From Prosapia bicincta (Eukaryota > Arthropoda > Insecta > Hemiptera > Cercopidae), in assembly GCA_036971475.1 (NCBI GenBank), contig JBAIZL010000005.1, positions 167,148,886 to 167,212,885 on the forward strand: a DNA stretch of 64,000 bases, read 5' to 3'. Of this stretch, positions 14,342 to 26,129 are shown piece by piece. Every line of letters begins with the position of its first letter. Positions within the stretch are counted from its first letter, which is position 1. Both the position numbers and the translations under genes were made by a program. The notes beneath the pieces were generated by a model. That model was not told the origin of the DNA, searched no databases, and saw only the letters and a program-made list of their open reading frames with translations.

Positions 14342-14880
14342 GGTATACACTTTTCTCGCAACACAAGTTTTATAACCACATTTTCGGGAACCATATTGCG
14401 TTCATCAGTGATAAAACAACTGTGTAATTTCACTTACTTTAAAACTTCATCCGATCTACAGTGTAGTTTCATAACTGATGAAGGCAATATGGTTGCCGGA
14501 AAAATGTTTTTATTCATGAAATTGGTGCCGTAATAATAGTGTATACACTGTGTATTTCGTACATATATAATCTCGCAAGCTATGATATGACTAGATTACC
14601 TTTATTTTAGATACTACAATACAGGGAATAATCGCTTACAACATTAAACAAATTATATAATCACCAATTCCGAACTTTATCCAGATTAAATCCTTTTGTA
14701 CATTTCGATTACATCATCAGAGGTTAGAACTACGGAGATGTTACAAAGCAAACTAAACTAAAGAAACGACAAAGTGGGCTATAACAGAAACAACAATCAT
14801 GAACTACGAAAGTTAATACTGAAATATAGAATAGCTTGTTTATTCATTACTTATAAATGTTACAATCATGTTATAATGAT
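14342..14880. repeat. Dispersed repeat copy with fold-back core and hammerhead-like module
   Basis: Arms near 14,342-14,417 and 14,469-14,560 are imperfect reverse complements (GTATACAC near the left arm's outer end, GTGTATAC in the right). On the plus strand the right arm reads CTGATGA (14,475-14,481), a GGCAA/TTGCC hairpin, then GAAAA. The left arm carries the mirrored box, with TCATCAG at 14,402-14,408. From about 14,395 to 14,880 the sequence resembles 16,792-17,300. This looks like a non-coding retroelement tail. The family link to Penelope elements is inferred from similar modules elsewhere in the window. Confidence 0.65.
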
Positions 14881-16118
14881 GTTTACTCTATTTTGGATAT
14901 ATGTTACTGTAATAACTCTTTATTGTTAAATCGTAAGTTTTACTCGTAACATTTACAACTCCTGATAGTAGAAATCCTAAAGTTGGGTAAATCTTAGGTT
15001 TTACTCAGAAACACGGTAAATGTTGTCTATCCTAACCTGTTCGCGTTTGTTCTGTGCAAGAAAACTATTAAGGCGCATTGTTTAGTTCCCGAAAGCCACA
15101 ATTACCATTCATCATAGGTAAGAACTTGACGTCTCCAAAACTCTAACCTTAAACGTCCGAAAAATCATCTCATATAAAATCCTTACATTTATAAACTCAT
15201 GTCGAATTCTAAGATTTATTGTACTGGCTGTTACAGTAACATACATTTTCTACTGACATAAGAAACTTTACCTTGATCCAGAGTTTTTAATGTAAAATTA
15301 AACTGTAAGATTAAAAAGTTCTTCAGTTTTACCGAAAAAATTAAATAACCAGTAGGCTTCATGAAAAGTTTCTTTTACTGTATGTTTGGTTAAAAGGAAA
15401 AACTGTTGATTGTATATTTTTATTAAAAGAAAAAACATTTTACAAATATTATTTTACGTTTTGATAGTTAAAATACTTGATTTTTTTTTTATCGTTGCAT
15501 ATGTATTTTGGTAACGTACTAACAAACTATTGTTTGATTGAACCTGTTTATATCTGCAAGCATGAAACAATACACTAAATAGGTGAAAAACGCATCTTTA
15601 GTAAAATTCCAATAATCCCTACTTGACGTAAAGGTTTTAATATTATAAAATAATAAATTTAAAATTAATCTCTTGATGAATAAAATAATAGGTTTACTGG
15701 TTCTTTAACAATGATTTTGAAATTATTGTCAAGTAAACTCAGACATTTGCATAAATTTAAACTTTGTCTGTGAGCAGAGATAAGTACTATTAACTAAATA
15801 GTAACGGATGCCTACAATAATGAATTTTGTCATCCATGTTTCAATGGCAAAATCATCAATGTCTATGAGTAGAACTACATCAGTGTAGTTACATTCACTG
15901 GTGACATCTTTGTCTTTGAAACGTAAATGAAAAAATTAATTGTTGATTCTAAGCGAGGATTCGTTATTATTTAATTATTTCGTTGAATATTTATTGTTTC
16001 TAAATTCTTCGTTCTCTAAATGATTTTTTTTTCAAACCGTCGATTTTCCACTCCTACAGTTCGTTTATTCATTCCAAATATATTTTCCGTTTTATTGTAA
16101 CTTACTACGTAGCGCTAC
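14881..16118. other. AT-rich intergenic sequence, nothing recognised
   Basis: No open frame of note, no clear repeat copy and no RNA gene is visible. Composition is strongly AT-rich with homopolymer runs. Confidence 0.5.
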
Positions 16119-16336
16119 AGCCTGGGATGGGCCTTGGCTTCCTTAACAATGTCCTGCCATGTACTTCTGTCTTTAGCCTTCTGTTTCCAATGCTATAACG
16201 CCGAGTATCCTTAAACCTTCCTCAAGGTCCTGTAGCCATCGTCTTCTGGGTGTGCCAACTCTTCTTTTGTCAATAATAGTGACATGTAAGCGTTTGTTCG
16301 GCATTCTTATGATGTGACCCAATCATTCTAGAAGTC
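16119..16336 (-). pseudogene. LINE retrotransposon fragment (C-terminal tail of endonuclease/reverse-transcriptase ORF)
   Basis: Read on the minus strand, this translates to a stretch resembling the conserved C-terminus of many arthropod non-LTR ORF2 proteins: a W-L-G-H-I-x-R-M-P motif, then a basic R-R-x-G-T-P-R-R-R-W motif, and a D-R-S-T-W-Q-D-I-V-K-E-A helix. A stop or frameshift lies between the last two parts. Only the tail is present, so it is a 5'-truncated, dead insertion typical of LINEs. Clade assignment (RTE/CR1-like or other) is not possible from this piece. Confidence 0.7.
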
Positions 16337-16544
16337 GTGTTTTAATAAACCGGACCACCTTTGCATTTTTGTATAAGGAATACAACTCGGCATTACATCG
16401 AAACTTTCACGCATTTGTTTGTACATCGTGGACCGAACCATAATTTTTCCTTAAAAGCTCGAACAATGTCAACTGATTTTTCATTTCGGCGGTTAAAGTC
16501 CACGTCTCCGCCACATGCGTTAGGACTGGCCGAATTAATTAGAG

Positions 16545-17296
16545 TCGTACCTTAGGGGTTTGAGACAATAGCCTACTTTTAAAAAGCTTTATATATGCGA
16601 AATACGCAATATTAGCTGCTATTTTGTTTTGTTTTGTTTTGACTTCATTTATTGTTTTATTTTTATCATTCACTTCTGAGCCCGACGACAGTTGTAACTA
16701 ACGACATTGAATCTGTAAACAATTTTAAATTAATTGATTCTGTTTTCCATATTTTTTCGGGTGCTTTCCTACATTTTGTGACATACTTGCGTTCATCAGT
16801 GATAAAACAACAATGTAATTTCACTTACTTTAAAACTTCACCAGATCTACAGGGTAGTTTTATATCTGATAAAGGCATATCATGTTTTCTGATTGCCGAA
16901 AACATGTTATGATTCATAAAATTGGTCCCGTGAGAATAGTGTATACACTGTGTATTTCTTACATATCTAATCTCGCAAACTAAGTTCGAACTTGTGATAT
17001 AACTAGATTACCTTTATTTTAAGATACTACAATACAGAAAATAATCACTTACAACATTAACAGAGTTGTATAATCACCAGTTAAGAACTTTATCCAGATT
17101 AAATCCTGTTGTACATTTCGATTACATCATCAGAAGTTAGAACTACGGAGATGTTATAAAGCAAACTAAACTAAAGAAACGACAAAGCTATAGGGAAGTG
17201 GGCTATAACAGAAACAACAATCATTTACTACGAAAGTTAATACTGAAATATAGAATAGCTTGTTTATTCATTACTTATAAATGGTACAAACATGTT
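16545..17296. repeat. Dispersed repeat, long copy
   Basis: It starts at CGTACCTTAGGGGTTTGAG and runs to just before the next CGTACCTTAGTGGTTTGAG at 17,297. The first part recurs in tandem at 17,297-17,545; the second part (from about 16,792) matches 14,395-14,880. It holds a decayed version of the module at 14,475: CTGATAA at 16,866-16,872, a GGCA...TTGCC hairpin with an insertion in its loop, then GAAAAC. No protein-coding capacity was seen. Confidence 0.75.
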
Positions 17297-17545
17297 CGTA
17301 CCTTAGTGGTTTGAGACAATAGCCCACTTTTAAAAAGCTTTATATTTGAGAAATACGCTCTATTAGCTGCAATTTTTTTTTTTTTTTTTTTTTTTTTTGT
17401 ATTGACTTCATTTATTTTCATCATTCACTTCTCAGCCCAACGACAGTTGTAACTAACAACATTGAATCTGTAAACAATTTTGAATAAATTGATTCTGTTT
17501 TCCATATTTTTTCGGGTGCTTTCCTACATTTTGTGACAAACGAAA
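17297..17545. repeat. Dispersed repeat, truncated tandem copy
   Basis: It repeats the first ~250 bp of the unit at 16,545 (shared TTTGAGACAATAGCC, GACAGTTGTAACTAAC and TTTTTTCGGGTGCTTTCC) and then diverges. It contains a long T homopolymer near 17,372-17,398, where the older copy has interrupted TTTTG runs. Confidence 0.75.
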
Positions 17546-18530
17546 AACGTAATTGTAAGCCATTTTACGCTAATAATATTTGCCCCGGCGTAGATAAAAA
17601 AACTTTCAAAATTCTGCTACTTTATCCAAATCAATTTCAATTACAATTTATAGAGTGAAGCTTTTATTCCATATCTTACGTTGACAGGACGACAGGATAT
17701 TTTCTCTTTTAGATTTCTTAAACAACAATCAATCAGATGACGTCACTCTAACCGTCTCCGTTCATCCAATCATCGTCATCCATCATCGACAATCAACATA
17801 AATGAAAAATTGCCAAAGTCCGGGCAGTTATGCTTTTCGATAGATTAAAAATTTTCCCTACATCACTGGATTATAATTTAATCAAATAAAAAAATTGTCG
17901 TAATAAACCGATACTAGCCGCCCCCCTCCCCCCAGTGACTACTTCACCAAATTACACGGTGTTTAAACGTAGGGTAAATAGTCCTTTTATCCGAAATCCC
18001 ATAGTTGGGCTTCAAGAAATGAGATTGTTTGAAAATGTGTCAACCCCGGTAAGAAAAGAAATTAAAAAAATTTTAATTAAGTATTTCATATATATTTAAA
18101 TTTTATACAAATAATTAATTTCACTTTAACTTACTTGTATCTTTTTAATTTTTTAATTCTAGACATAGACAGATCATTGGGCTTTAATTTTTAAATTATT
18201 TTCCCTATTGTCGTTATTCCCAACCATTCAGAAAATGTCCTTTAGCATTAACTCGTAGAAACCAAGTTCTATTGTAGTGGTTTATTAACGATGAATGATT
18301 TCCTTATTGGGTATAATTTGACGCTTATTAATTCTGTTTAAAATTAAATGCGTTTCTTATTTTCAAAACCTGTATTTTATGTTTAAGTGAGTGTGTTTGC
18401 GTTGTTTGTGTTTGCGGTCGTGCGTTTGTGTTACTGTGTGAAAGTTTTTCCTTTCAACACTTTTGGTAATTCTGTTATAATAAATAGAGGACAATATAGT
18501 AAATTATAATATAGGCTTTTCGAAGGCGAA
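17546..18530. other. AT-rich intergenic sequence, nothing recognised
   Basis: No coding or RNA feature could be supported. A TGACGTCA palindrome lies near 17,738 and a C-run near 17,921; both are too short to interpret. Confidence 0.5.
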
Positions 18531-19235
18531 GCTCACCTCCAGTTCTGCAAGTTACTTTGAGTTCACCTCCAGCTCTGCAAGTTACTTTGAGTTCACCTCC
18601 AGCTCTGCAAGTTACTTTGAGTTCATTTCCCGTTCTGCAAGTTATTCTGAATTCACCTCCAGCTCTGCAAGTTACTTGAATTCACCTTCAGTTCTGCAAG
18701 TTACTTTGAGTTCACCTCCAGCTCTGCAAGTTACTTTGAGTTCATCTCCAGCTCTGTAAGTTACTTTGAGTTCACCTCCAGCTCTGCAAGTTACTTGAGT
18801 TCACCTCCAGCTCTGGTAGTTACTTTGAGTTCACCTCCAGCTCTGCAAGTTATTTGAGTTCACCTCCAGCCCTGCGAGTTGCTTTGAGTTCACCTCCAGC
18901 TCTGCAAGTTACTTTGAGTTCACCTCCAGCTCTGCGAGTTACTTTGAGTTCACCTCTAGTTCTACAAGTTACTTTGAGTTCACCTCCAGCTCTGCAAGTT
19001 ACTTTGAGTTCATCTCCAGCTCTGTAAGTTACTTTGAGTTCACCTCCAGCTCTGCAAGTTACTTGAGTTCACCTCCAGCTCTGGTAGTTACTTTGAGTTC
19101 ACCTCCAGCTCTGCAAGTTACTTTAAGTTCACCTCCCGTTCTACAAGTTATTCTGAGTTCACCTCTGCTAGTTACTTCGAGTTAACCTCCAGTTCTGCTA
19201 ATTACTTTGATTACATCTCCAGTTGTGTTACATCT
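18531..19235. repeat. 30-bp minisatellite, about 23 copies
   Basis: Tandem units of 30 bp include TTCACCTCCAGCTCTGCAAG followed by TTACTTTGAG. Some units are 29 bp because of one missing T, and the right end degenerates after about 19,140. A multi-unit segment is repeated inside the array: units near 18,700-18,820 resemble those near 18,985-19,105, including the rare TCTGTAAG and TCTGGTAG variants. The 29-bp units break any reading frame. This is not a CRISPR array, since the repeats are contiguous with no spacers. Confidence 0.95.
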
Positions 19236-21572
19236 CAGAGTAACTTCCTATTCAGCAAATTGTTTGTACTTTGAAGATGTTTTTACAGTGTTTAAATTTG
19301 GGATTACGCAATTCGAAAATTTTCTCAATTTGTGGTCCTTCAATATGTCGCGTATGTAAACTTAACCCCCGATGCCGGTGGATTACATTGCCTTTAAAAC
19401 AACTTTAGTGTTTATTAATACGGCAAGGGAAAACGCTGCGCGCTTTGTGCATCAACCCTTCCTCTTCTCATTTGATAGCCTTAGATCTTCTTTTTAGAAG
19501 TATCAACGCATGAAACATCCGGAATGCTGGATAAATTACAGCTCGTCAATAGAAATGGCTGTTCTTCTTTTTAAAATCATTAACGACTGATCGCTTTTCA
19601 ATTTCCTTTTTCTTTGCCAGTTTCAAAAATCCAAATTCGTTTTCAGATTTAGCTCATCAAATTTTAATTGCCGTTGTACCTTACGAAAACATTTCTTTGC
19701 AACAGCATTTTTTTGCGTGGATTAGAATGTGTTTTCTCCGTTTTAACATAACCTAATCTTTATGATATATGACTCACCCTGACGTATACTGTTTAATCTC
19801 AGTCGAAATTGCATCTAACATAACTTTTCTTTTGTTCCATCTTAACCTAATCTCTATTCACATTGCTTGACTAAGAAATTCCAGACTAGTGTTCTGTCAC
19901 ACTCTGCTTGTGTGACACAATAATAGTTTTCCTCATTTTATTCTATTCATGTGTATGACTTCCAACCTTTTTTTTTGTTTTATCTAACCGGAATTTTGTT
20001 CACGATAATCTTCTCAGTTTTCTTTATAATCTCGTTTTTATCTCGATTCTCCAATTTGTAATGTGTAACTCAAGATAATCTTCTTAACCTTATTTAACCG
20101 CAATAATTTATTTGTTTGTTGTTGTAGCTCTCGATAACGGTTTCAGTTTGTCGAATAATCCAATTGTGTTGTTTGACTTTCGATACAATATCAGATTTAT
20201 CTCTGATTATCGTTGCTTCACTGACGATGACGTTTTCAGTTTTATTTACCTCAAATCTTCCACTTTTATTTCCTTAGTCATATCGTCGCAGTTTTATTTA
20301 AGTCTGATCTCCCATTTCTATTGGTTGACCAAATCTGTCCGAATTTGTTGTATTTTTAGCATCTGTGTCTAACATCTTTATAAAAATGTTCAGTATTGCT
20401 TGGAGTGACGGGTGGACACGACTTTATGTTTGTAACAGTATGCTTATTTTTAAATTTCCCAATAAAAACAATGTTTTAATAAAATGCATTTAACCGGAAC
20501 GTTGTAATGTGATTTATATTGAATAAACGCTTACAGACAGGTAATTTTGCAAATTATGGGTATAAGTAATGGTAAAAGTAAAATTCTTAATTTTCTTTTA
20601 AATAAGCCAAAAGGGGCAACATTTTTACTAACAACTACTTCAAGGTAAAAGGCTTCGAAAAAGAAGGCACATTGTAAGGTTAGCAACCTTACCAACAAAC
20701 TCCAACACTGTTTGATAGTAAATTGCTAATAGAAATTGTGAAAATTATTTTCTAAACTATTACCTCTCTCAAAGTCTTGACCATAGCCATTAGGTTTTCT
20801 CTTATTATAATTTACATTTTTTTTAAAATTTTCTTCGATTTAGGTCCTTATTTACATAGAAACAAAACTGTTTAATTGTAAGCTAGCAAGGCGTGGATAG
20901 GCAATATACCTACGCTAATGCATTTACAAACATTCACGGGGACTGTCGACCATGAAACGTTCACTGATCTCGTTCCTCTAGGCATACTGAATATTCACGA
21001 CACAGTTCAGCTGCGTGATAGAATTGCGTGCGTTGGCCAAGTCTATTGATTTCCAGAAATCTTCTAGGCCACCATGAAATGGATAACTGAGACAAAATAT
21101 TCATTTGGCGACTTCATTTATTGTTTTTTACCATTTTTAGTGTAAACTAACGATTATTTATCAAGAGTAAACTAACCTAACCAGAAAACTGAGAAAACGT
21201 TTTCCATCGGAGGAGTCAAGCTGCAAGAATTTATATTTGTAATAAATATATATTATTGTTATTACTATATATTTGTTTCTAAGAGTTTGTTCAATTTTTA
21301 ATAATTTAAAGTTAAAATCATTTCGATCAGATTTAAAATATAATTTCTGTTTTCCCCCCTATGTAAATACATTTTCCATTAAGACTTATCACGAGGTAAA
21401 ATATGTTAGTGATCTGAAAAAAAAGTATGGGGTTACGACCAGATTCTAAATGTTCCTTGGTCTGAGAGGAAAGGAGGAATCGTCTGTTATGATCCGCACA
21501 TATAGGTGATGAACTCCCTGCGCATTTTTAAGAACTCCCTGTGTATCTCTAAGGTTACTCTTACAGCGGAAA
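19236..21572. other. T-rich intergenic sequence, nothing recognised
   Basis: Long AT-rich stretch with scattered CTAACC-type words and a short perfect hairpin (TGTCACAC/GTGTGACA) near 19,896-19,918. The 86-residue frame at 20,112-20,372 shows no recognisable motif. From about 21,455 a degenerate TTGGTCTGAG segment precedes the 168-bp array. Confidence 0.5.
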
Positions 21573-22890
21573 TATGTAATCTGCTTGGTCTGAGTTAGGG
21601 GGAATTTGACATACTTACCTATGGCATTACCCCTGACTTAATCTACTGTTGTAGTTGTAAGCTGATAAGCTCTTCACGTCACTTTTAATGGACGTGGATT
21701 TGGAAGCACGAATGAAATATACTTTCTCTTACTGAGGGAATATGTAACCTGCTTGGTCTGAGTTAGGGGGAATTTGGCATACTTACCTATGGCATTACCC
21801 CTGACGTAATCTTCTGTTGTAGTTGTGAGCTGATAAGCTCTTCACGTCACTTTTAATGGACGTGGATTTGGAAGCACGAATGAAATATACCTTCTCTTAC
21901 TGAAGGAATATGTAATCTGCTTGGTCTGAGTTGTGGGGAATTTGGCTTACTTACTCAAGGCCCCTGACGTAATCTTCTGTTGTAGTTGTTAGAAGATAAG
22001 CTCTCCACGCCACTTTTAATAGACGTGGATTTGGAAGCACGAATGAAATATACTTTCTCTTACTGAGGGAATATGTAATCTGCTTGATCTGAGTTAGGGG
22101 AAATTTGACATACTTACCTATGGCATTACCCCTGACGTAATCTTCTGTTGTAGTGTTGAGCAGATACTTCACGCCTCTTTTAGTAGACGTGGATTTGGAA
22201 GCACGAATGAAATATACTTGATCTTACTGAGGGAATATGTAATCTGCTTGGTCTGAGAAAGGGGGTAATTTGGCTTACTTACTCAAGGCATTACCCCTAC
22301 GTAATCTTCTGTTGTAGTTGTCAGCTGATAAGCTCTTCACGTCACTTTTAATGGACGTGGATTTGGAAGCACGAATGAAATATACTTTCTCTTACTGAGG
22401 GAATATGTAATCTGCTTGATCTGAGTTAGGTTGAATTTGGCATACTTACTTATGGCATTACCCCTGACGTAATCTTCTGTTGTAGTTGTAAGCTGATAAG
22501 CTCTCCACGCCACTTTTAGTAGACGTGGATTTGGAAGCACGAATGTAATATACTTTCTCTTACTGAGGGAATATGTAATCTGCTTGATCTGAGTTAGGTT
22601 GAATTTGGCATACTTACCTATGGCATTACCCCTGACGTAATCTTCTGTTGTAGTGGTGAGCAGATAAGCTCCCCACGTCACTTTTAGTGGACGTGGATTT
22701 GGAAGCACGAATGAAATATACTTTCTCTTACTGAGGGAATATGTAATCTGCTTGGTCTGAGTTAGGGTGAATTTGGCTTACTTACTCAAGGCATTACCCC
22801 TGACGTAATCTTCTGTTGTAGTTGTTAGATGGTAAGCTCCCCACGCCACTTTTAATAGACGTAGATCTGGAATCACGAATGAAATATACA
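21573..22890. repeat. 168-bp tandem array, about 8 copies
   Basis: Units begin at TATGTAATCTGCTTGGTCTG near 21,573, 21,741, 21,909, 22,072, 22,236, 22,404, 22,572 and 22,740. Spacing is 168 bp, with two shortened units of 163-164 bp. Shared segments are GGCATTACCCCTGACGTAAT, TCTTCTGTTGTAGTTG and GACGTGGATTTGGAAGCACG. A degenerate unit follows to about 23,040. Because 168 is a multiple of 3, the minus strand stays open across successive full-length units (22,337-22,708 and 21,951-22,172), predicting a 56-residue repeating peptide. The short units break it. No host domain is recognised; a non-coding satellite is the default reading. Confidence 0.93.
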
Positions 22891-24776
22891 TGCGGTTTCT
22901 GCCTCACGATTATAGATTTTCCTTAGTGTAAGAGTCTTAGTTGACTTGTTCATAGTTTTACCCCTGAGGCACTATTTTATGTGAGGAGGTGGCTCTTTGC
23001 ACTCCTTTTAAGGAGCATGGATTTGGAAGGATCGTAGTAATATTTGTGAGATGGCTAGTAAACAAATCTTACTCGCAATAAAGTAATGCTCAGAGAATTT
23101 GTTCGTCTGCTGGTATTTTAAAATTGGTAATTTCTAGGATGCAAAATGCTCATATAAAGTACTATTGCATGAAAGAGTTTGTGTAGAAGAAAGACTTTGC
23201 ATAGAATGCTCCAGTTTTAGTAAATTTGAGATAATTAGTTCTCAATAATAAGCTTTCGGGCGGATCGAATAATACTAAGGATGAGTTTAAAACATGTGGA
23301 GTGCCCGAGATAGAACTTGATGTAAAGTATAGATAGAACTGAGGAAGGGACCGAACTACTACTAGAAGTAAGGCAAAATGGTGGAACACGTGGTAGGATA
23401 ACTTAACTGCAGTAGCTCCTTACCGTGTCCGATGAGCTGTTACCCACTAACCTCTCTAAGACCATGTTTAGGCTAGGTATTTAGTTACTGAAGTCTATGT
23501 TTGTATACGTTTCATTGAGGCAAAGCAACAGATGCTAAACCCCGCTCAATCGAAACAGTTTGTCACCCTTCTCTTGCGAAGAGTATAGACGTGCGTGTTT
23601 CCTTTCAAACTGTTTCTGTAAGTTATAGAATCCGCTTGACGCACTTGAGCTGCTTCGTATGCCTTGAACGTTTTTCACTTGAGTTCGAAGTAAATTTTAC
23701 TTTTTGGGTTATTTATTAAAATTTTTCGTCTTTGAAAAAAATTAAAAGAGTATACTTCATCCACTAATCGATATTTTAAAGTCTTTATGATGAGACCGCA
23801 ACGACGGTTCAAACATAATGTCCTTAGGGTATTCGTAACAAACGTAGGGGGTATTACGAAGCAATTTTTGTACTCTTTGTTGTTTACCCCACTCTACTGG
23901 GTAGGGGTAGACACCTCTCTTCATCGTAGATCAGGTCTACAACAAGTAACCGACCTTGCCCATAATTTTTCTCACACTTCCAGTTTCAAGGGATTATATC
24001 TTTTCTCTAGTGCTAACCTATTTCCTCTAGTATTTCGTATCGATCTTTTTTCACGGAAATATAACGACTAGGCAGTTCTATATGACCTAGAAGTAGGTCT
24101 GCATCGGGTTAGCGACCCTGCCCACTCTGTGCCATATTTTCCCCGTATTTCAGGTACCAAAAGGTTTTATATCCCGTCCTTAGCCCTACCTGTGTTCACT
24201 ATCTTTTTTTATTTTTCATACACAATAGTTAAATTGACGGATTATCTTAAAAATACAAATAAACTCTGCTCATTTTAAAATGCACTATTTGTATTAAATG
24301 TCTTTATAAATCTCAACAATTCTGCATTTATTGTTTCCTTTCGCCATTTGTCGACAGTTCATTGCGGTTTGTTCCGGTTGAAATATTGGCATTCATAAAC
24401 ATTTTTTTTTAATGTCAGCGTACAGACAATAGACGTGATCTTAGATTGTCCAAAATTTGGTACTGTTAGTAAACAAAACTCCGTACGGCTGCTTTCGTGT
24501 CTACTGATTGAAAAGTAGTGATATTTTTTAATTTATTTAAGGTTTATATTTAATAGCACTATTCTTTTCTTCCAAGCCCCCATAAAGGTAAGGTGCGCTA
24601 CCTTCTAATGTTTCTAAAATGTTAATTTGTAAAAAGGTAACGAATAAGCAACAACTTTAGAACCAGTAAAGAAACAGGCGTCAGATTTCAAGTGTTCATA
24701 TTAACTAATTCCGAATTTACTAGTTTGAATAAAATTTACTTTATAAATAATATTCGAGCTGGCTTGTGAGTGAAAG
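22891..24776. other. Intergenic sequence, nothing recognised
   Basis: No gene could be supported. The 94-residue plus-strand frame at 23,787-24,071 and the minus-strand frame at 23,162-23,389 lack recognisable motifs. Two diverged copies of a roughly 120-bp segment may lie in tandem near 23,936-24,065 and 24,097-24,215 (shared AGGTCTNCA, CGACCNTGCCCA and ACTATCTTTTTT-like parts). Confidence 0.45.
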
Positions 24777-25050
24777 TTATAATTAAAGAATAAATATGCT
24801 ACAACTCACAAGTATAAAAACTTTATTTTCATTCGCGTTTCAACGACAATTTGTCGTCATCCTCAGTGATGCTACACAAATCAAATTAAGCTTAACTAAA
24901 AAAACACTAGTTTAATTAAGTTTTTTTAGTTAAGCTTAATTTGATTTGTGTAGCATCAAACTGAGGATGACGACTAATTGTCGTTGAAACGCGAATGAAA
25001 ATAAAGTTTTTATATGTGTGAGTTGTAGCATATTTATTCTTTAATTATAA
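24777..25050. repeat. Fold-back element with paired hammerhead-like modules
   Basis: Arms of about 130 bp (24,777-24,905 and 24,920-25,050) are nearly perfect reverse complements around a 14-bp loop. The right arm on the plus strand reads CTGAGGA (24,961-24,967), U, a GACGAC/GTCGTT hairpin, GAAA (24,986-24,989), then CGCG. The left arm carries the same module on the minus strand (24,838-24,866). CTGAGGA fits the hammerhead consensus CUGANGA, but one extra U precedes the hairpin. There is no coding capacity. It is probably a solo tail-to-tail remnant of a Penelope-like element; that origin is inferred. Confidence 0.75.
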
Positions 25051-25460
25051 AATTTACATTATTTATTATTTTTTTTAACATTTACGAACTGATTAATTTA
25101 AAACTCTTTAACACGTTTATGCATTCTTGTGATAAAAAAAAAATACCTTCAGAAATACAAATCAGTATCTATTTTATGTTTTCTAGACGTAAATGCTCAG
25201 ACATTACACCACTAGAAACATTTCACTGTGGAGTAAAAATGTCCTATTAGCAACGTAGCACCAGTCCTAAACATAACATGTTTATTGTGTTTTAGCAATG
25301 ATTTTAAATTTTTTTGTTTTGTATGTGTCAATAGATAAGGGGTTTGTATAAATTAGGTCTCAATCTTGCGTTTATCGTTTATTGTTTTGTTGCTTGTTTT
25401 ACTTTGATTTATACTTTTATCTCAATTATTGATGTTTTACATACTCCTAAATATAATTTC
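25051..25460. other. AT-rich spacer before the hAT element, nothing recognised
   Basis: AT-rich sequence between the fold-back and the hAT target duplication. No feature was seen. Confidence 0.5.
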
Positions 25461-26129
25461 GTTTAGATCAGAGGTGCTCAACCTTTTTGGAACGGAGGGT
25501 AATTAAGTGCTCATTTTTCTCCAGCCGGGCCGCAGGATGAAAATTTCTTGAGTTAGCAATTGGAATACGTCTTATCTAGTTGTGGTTAACTTTCAAATAA
25601 TATAGCCTACATTTCAAATTATAATGTAAGCGTACATCCCGTACATACACAGCCACTTTATAATTTATGATAGCCTACATACCAGTAACAACGTATCCAG
25701 ATATCTAATTCTCTATCTTGTTAATGTTACAAAGTTGATACTTGCAGCAAGTATTTAAAGACTACTACACTTATTAATCATACTACACCAGGATTCAAAA
25801 CATAAAACAACTTTTAACTTGAAAGTTAGAAAACATGAAATGAATTGTGAAAGATGTTTATTTTAGTGGGATATTTGATACTGTTTTCCTTTTGATAGTT
25901 GTTCAATGTCTCTTTTAATGTTTGTAGTTACTATTTTCAATGTTGATTCCAAGTGAATGTCAGTTAACACGTACGAGCTTTAGATTTGATAGATTTCCTT
26001 AACGAAAATGCATGCTCACAAATAAAAGCACTACTGAACAAACACAAAATTTTTAAACATATTTCTCGCATATTAATCATTTCTATGAATAATTGCCAAG
26101 TAATTTTTGTAGAAATCTAATAATGGAAC

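Noticed and set aside
18531..19235. Possible CRISPR-like array
   Set aside because: The 30-bp units abut without spacers, and the sequence context is a eukaryotic genome.
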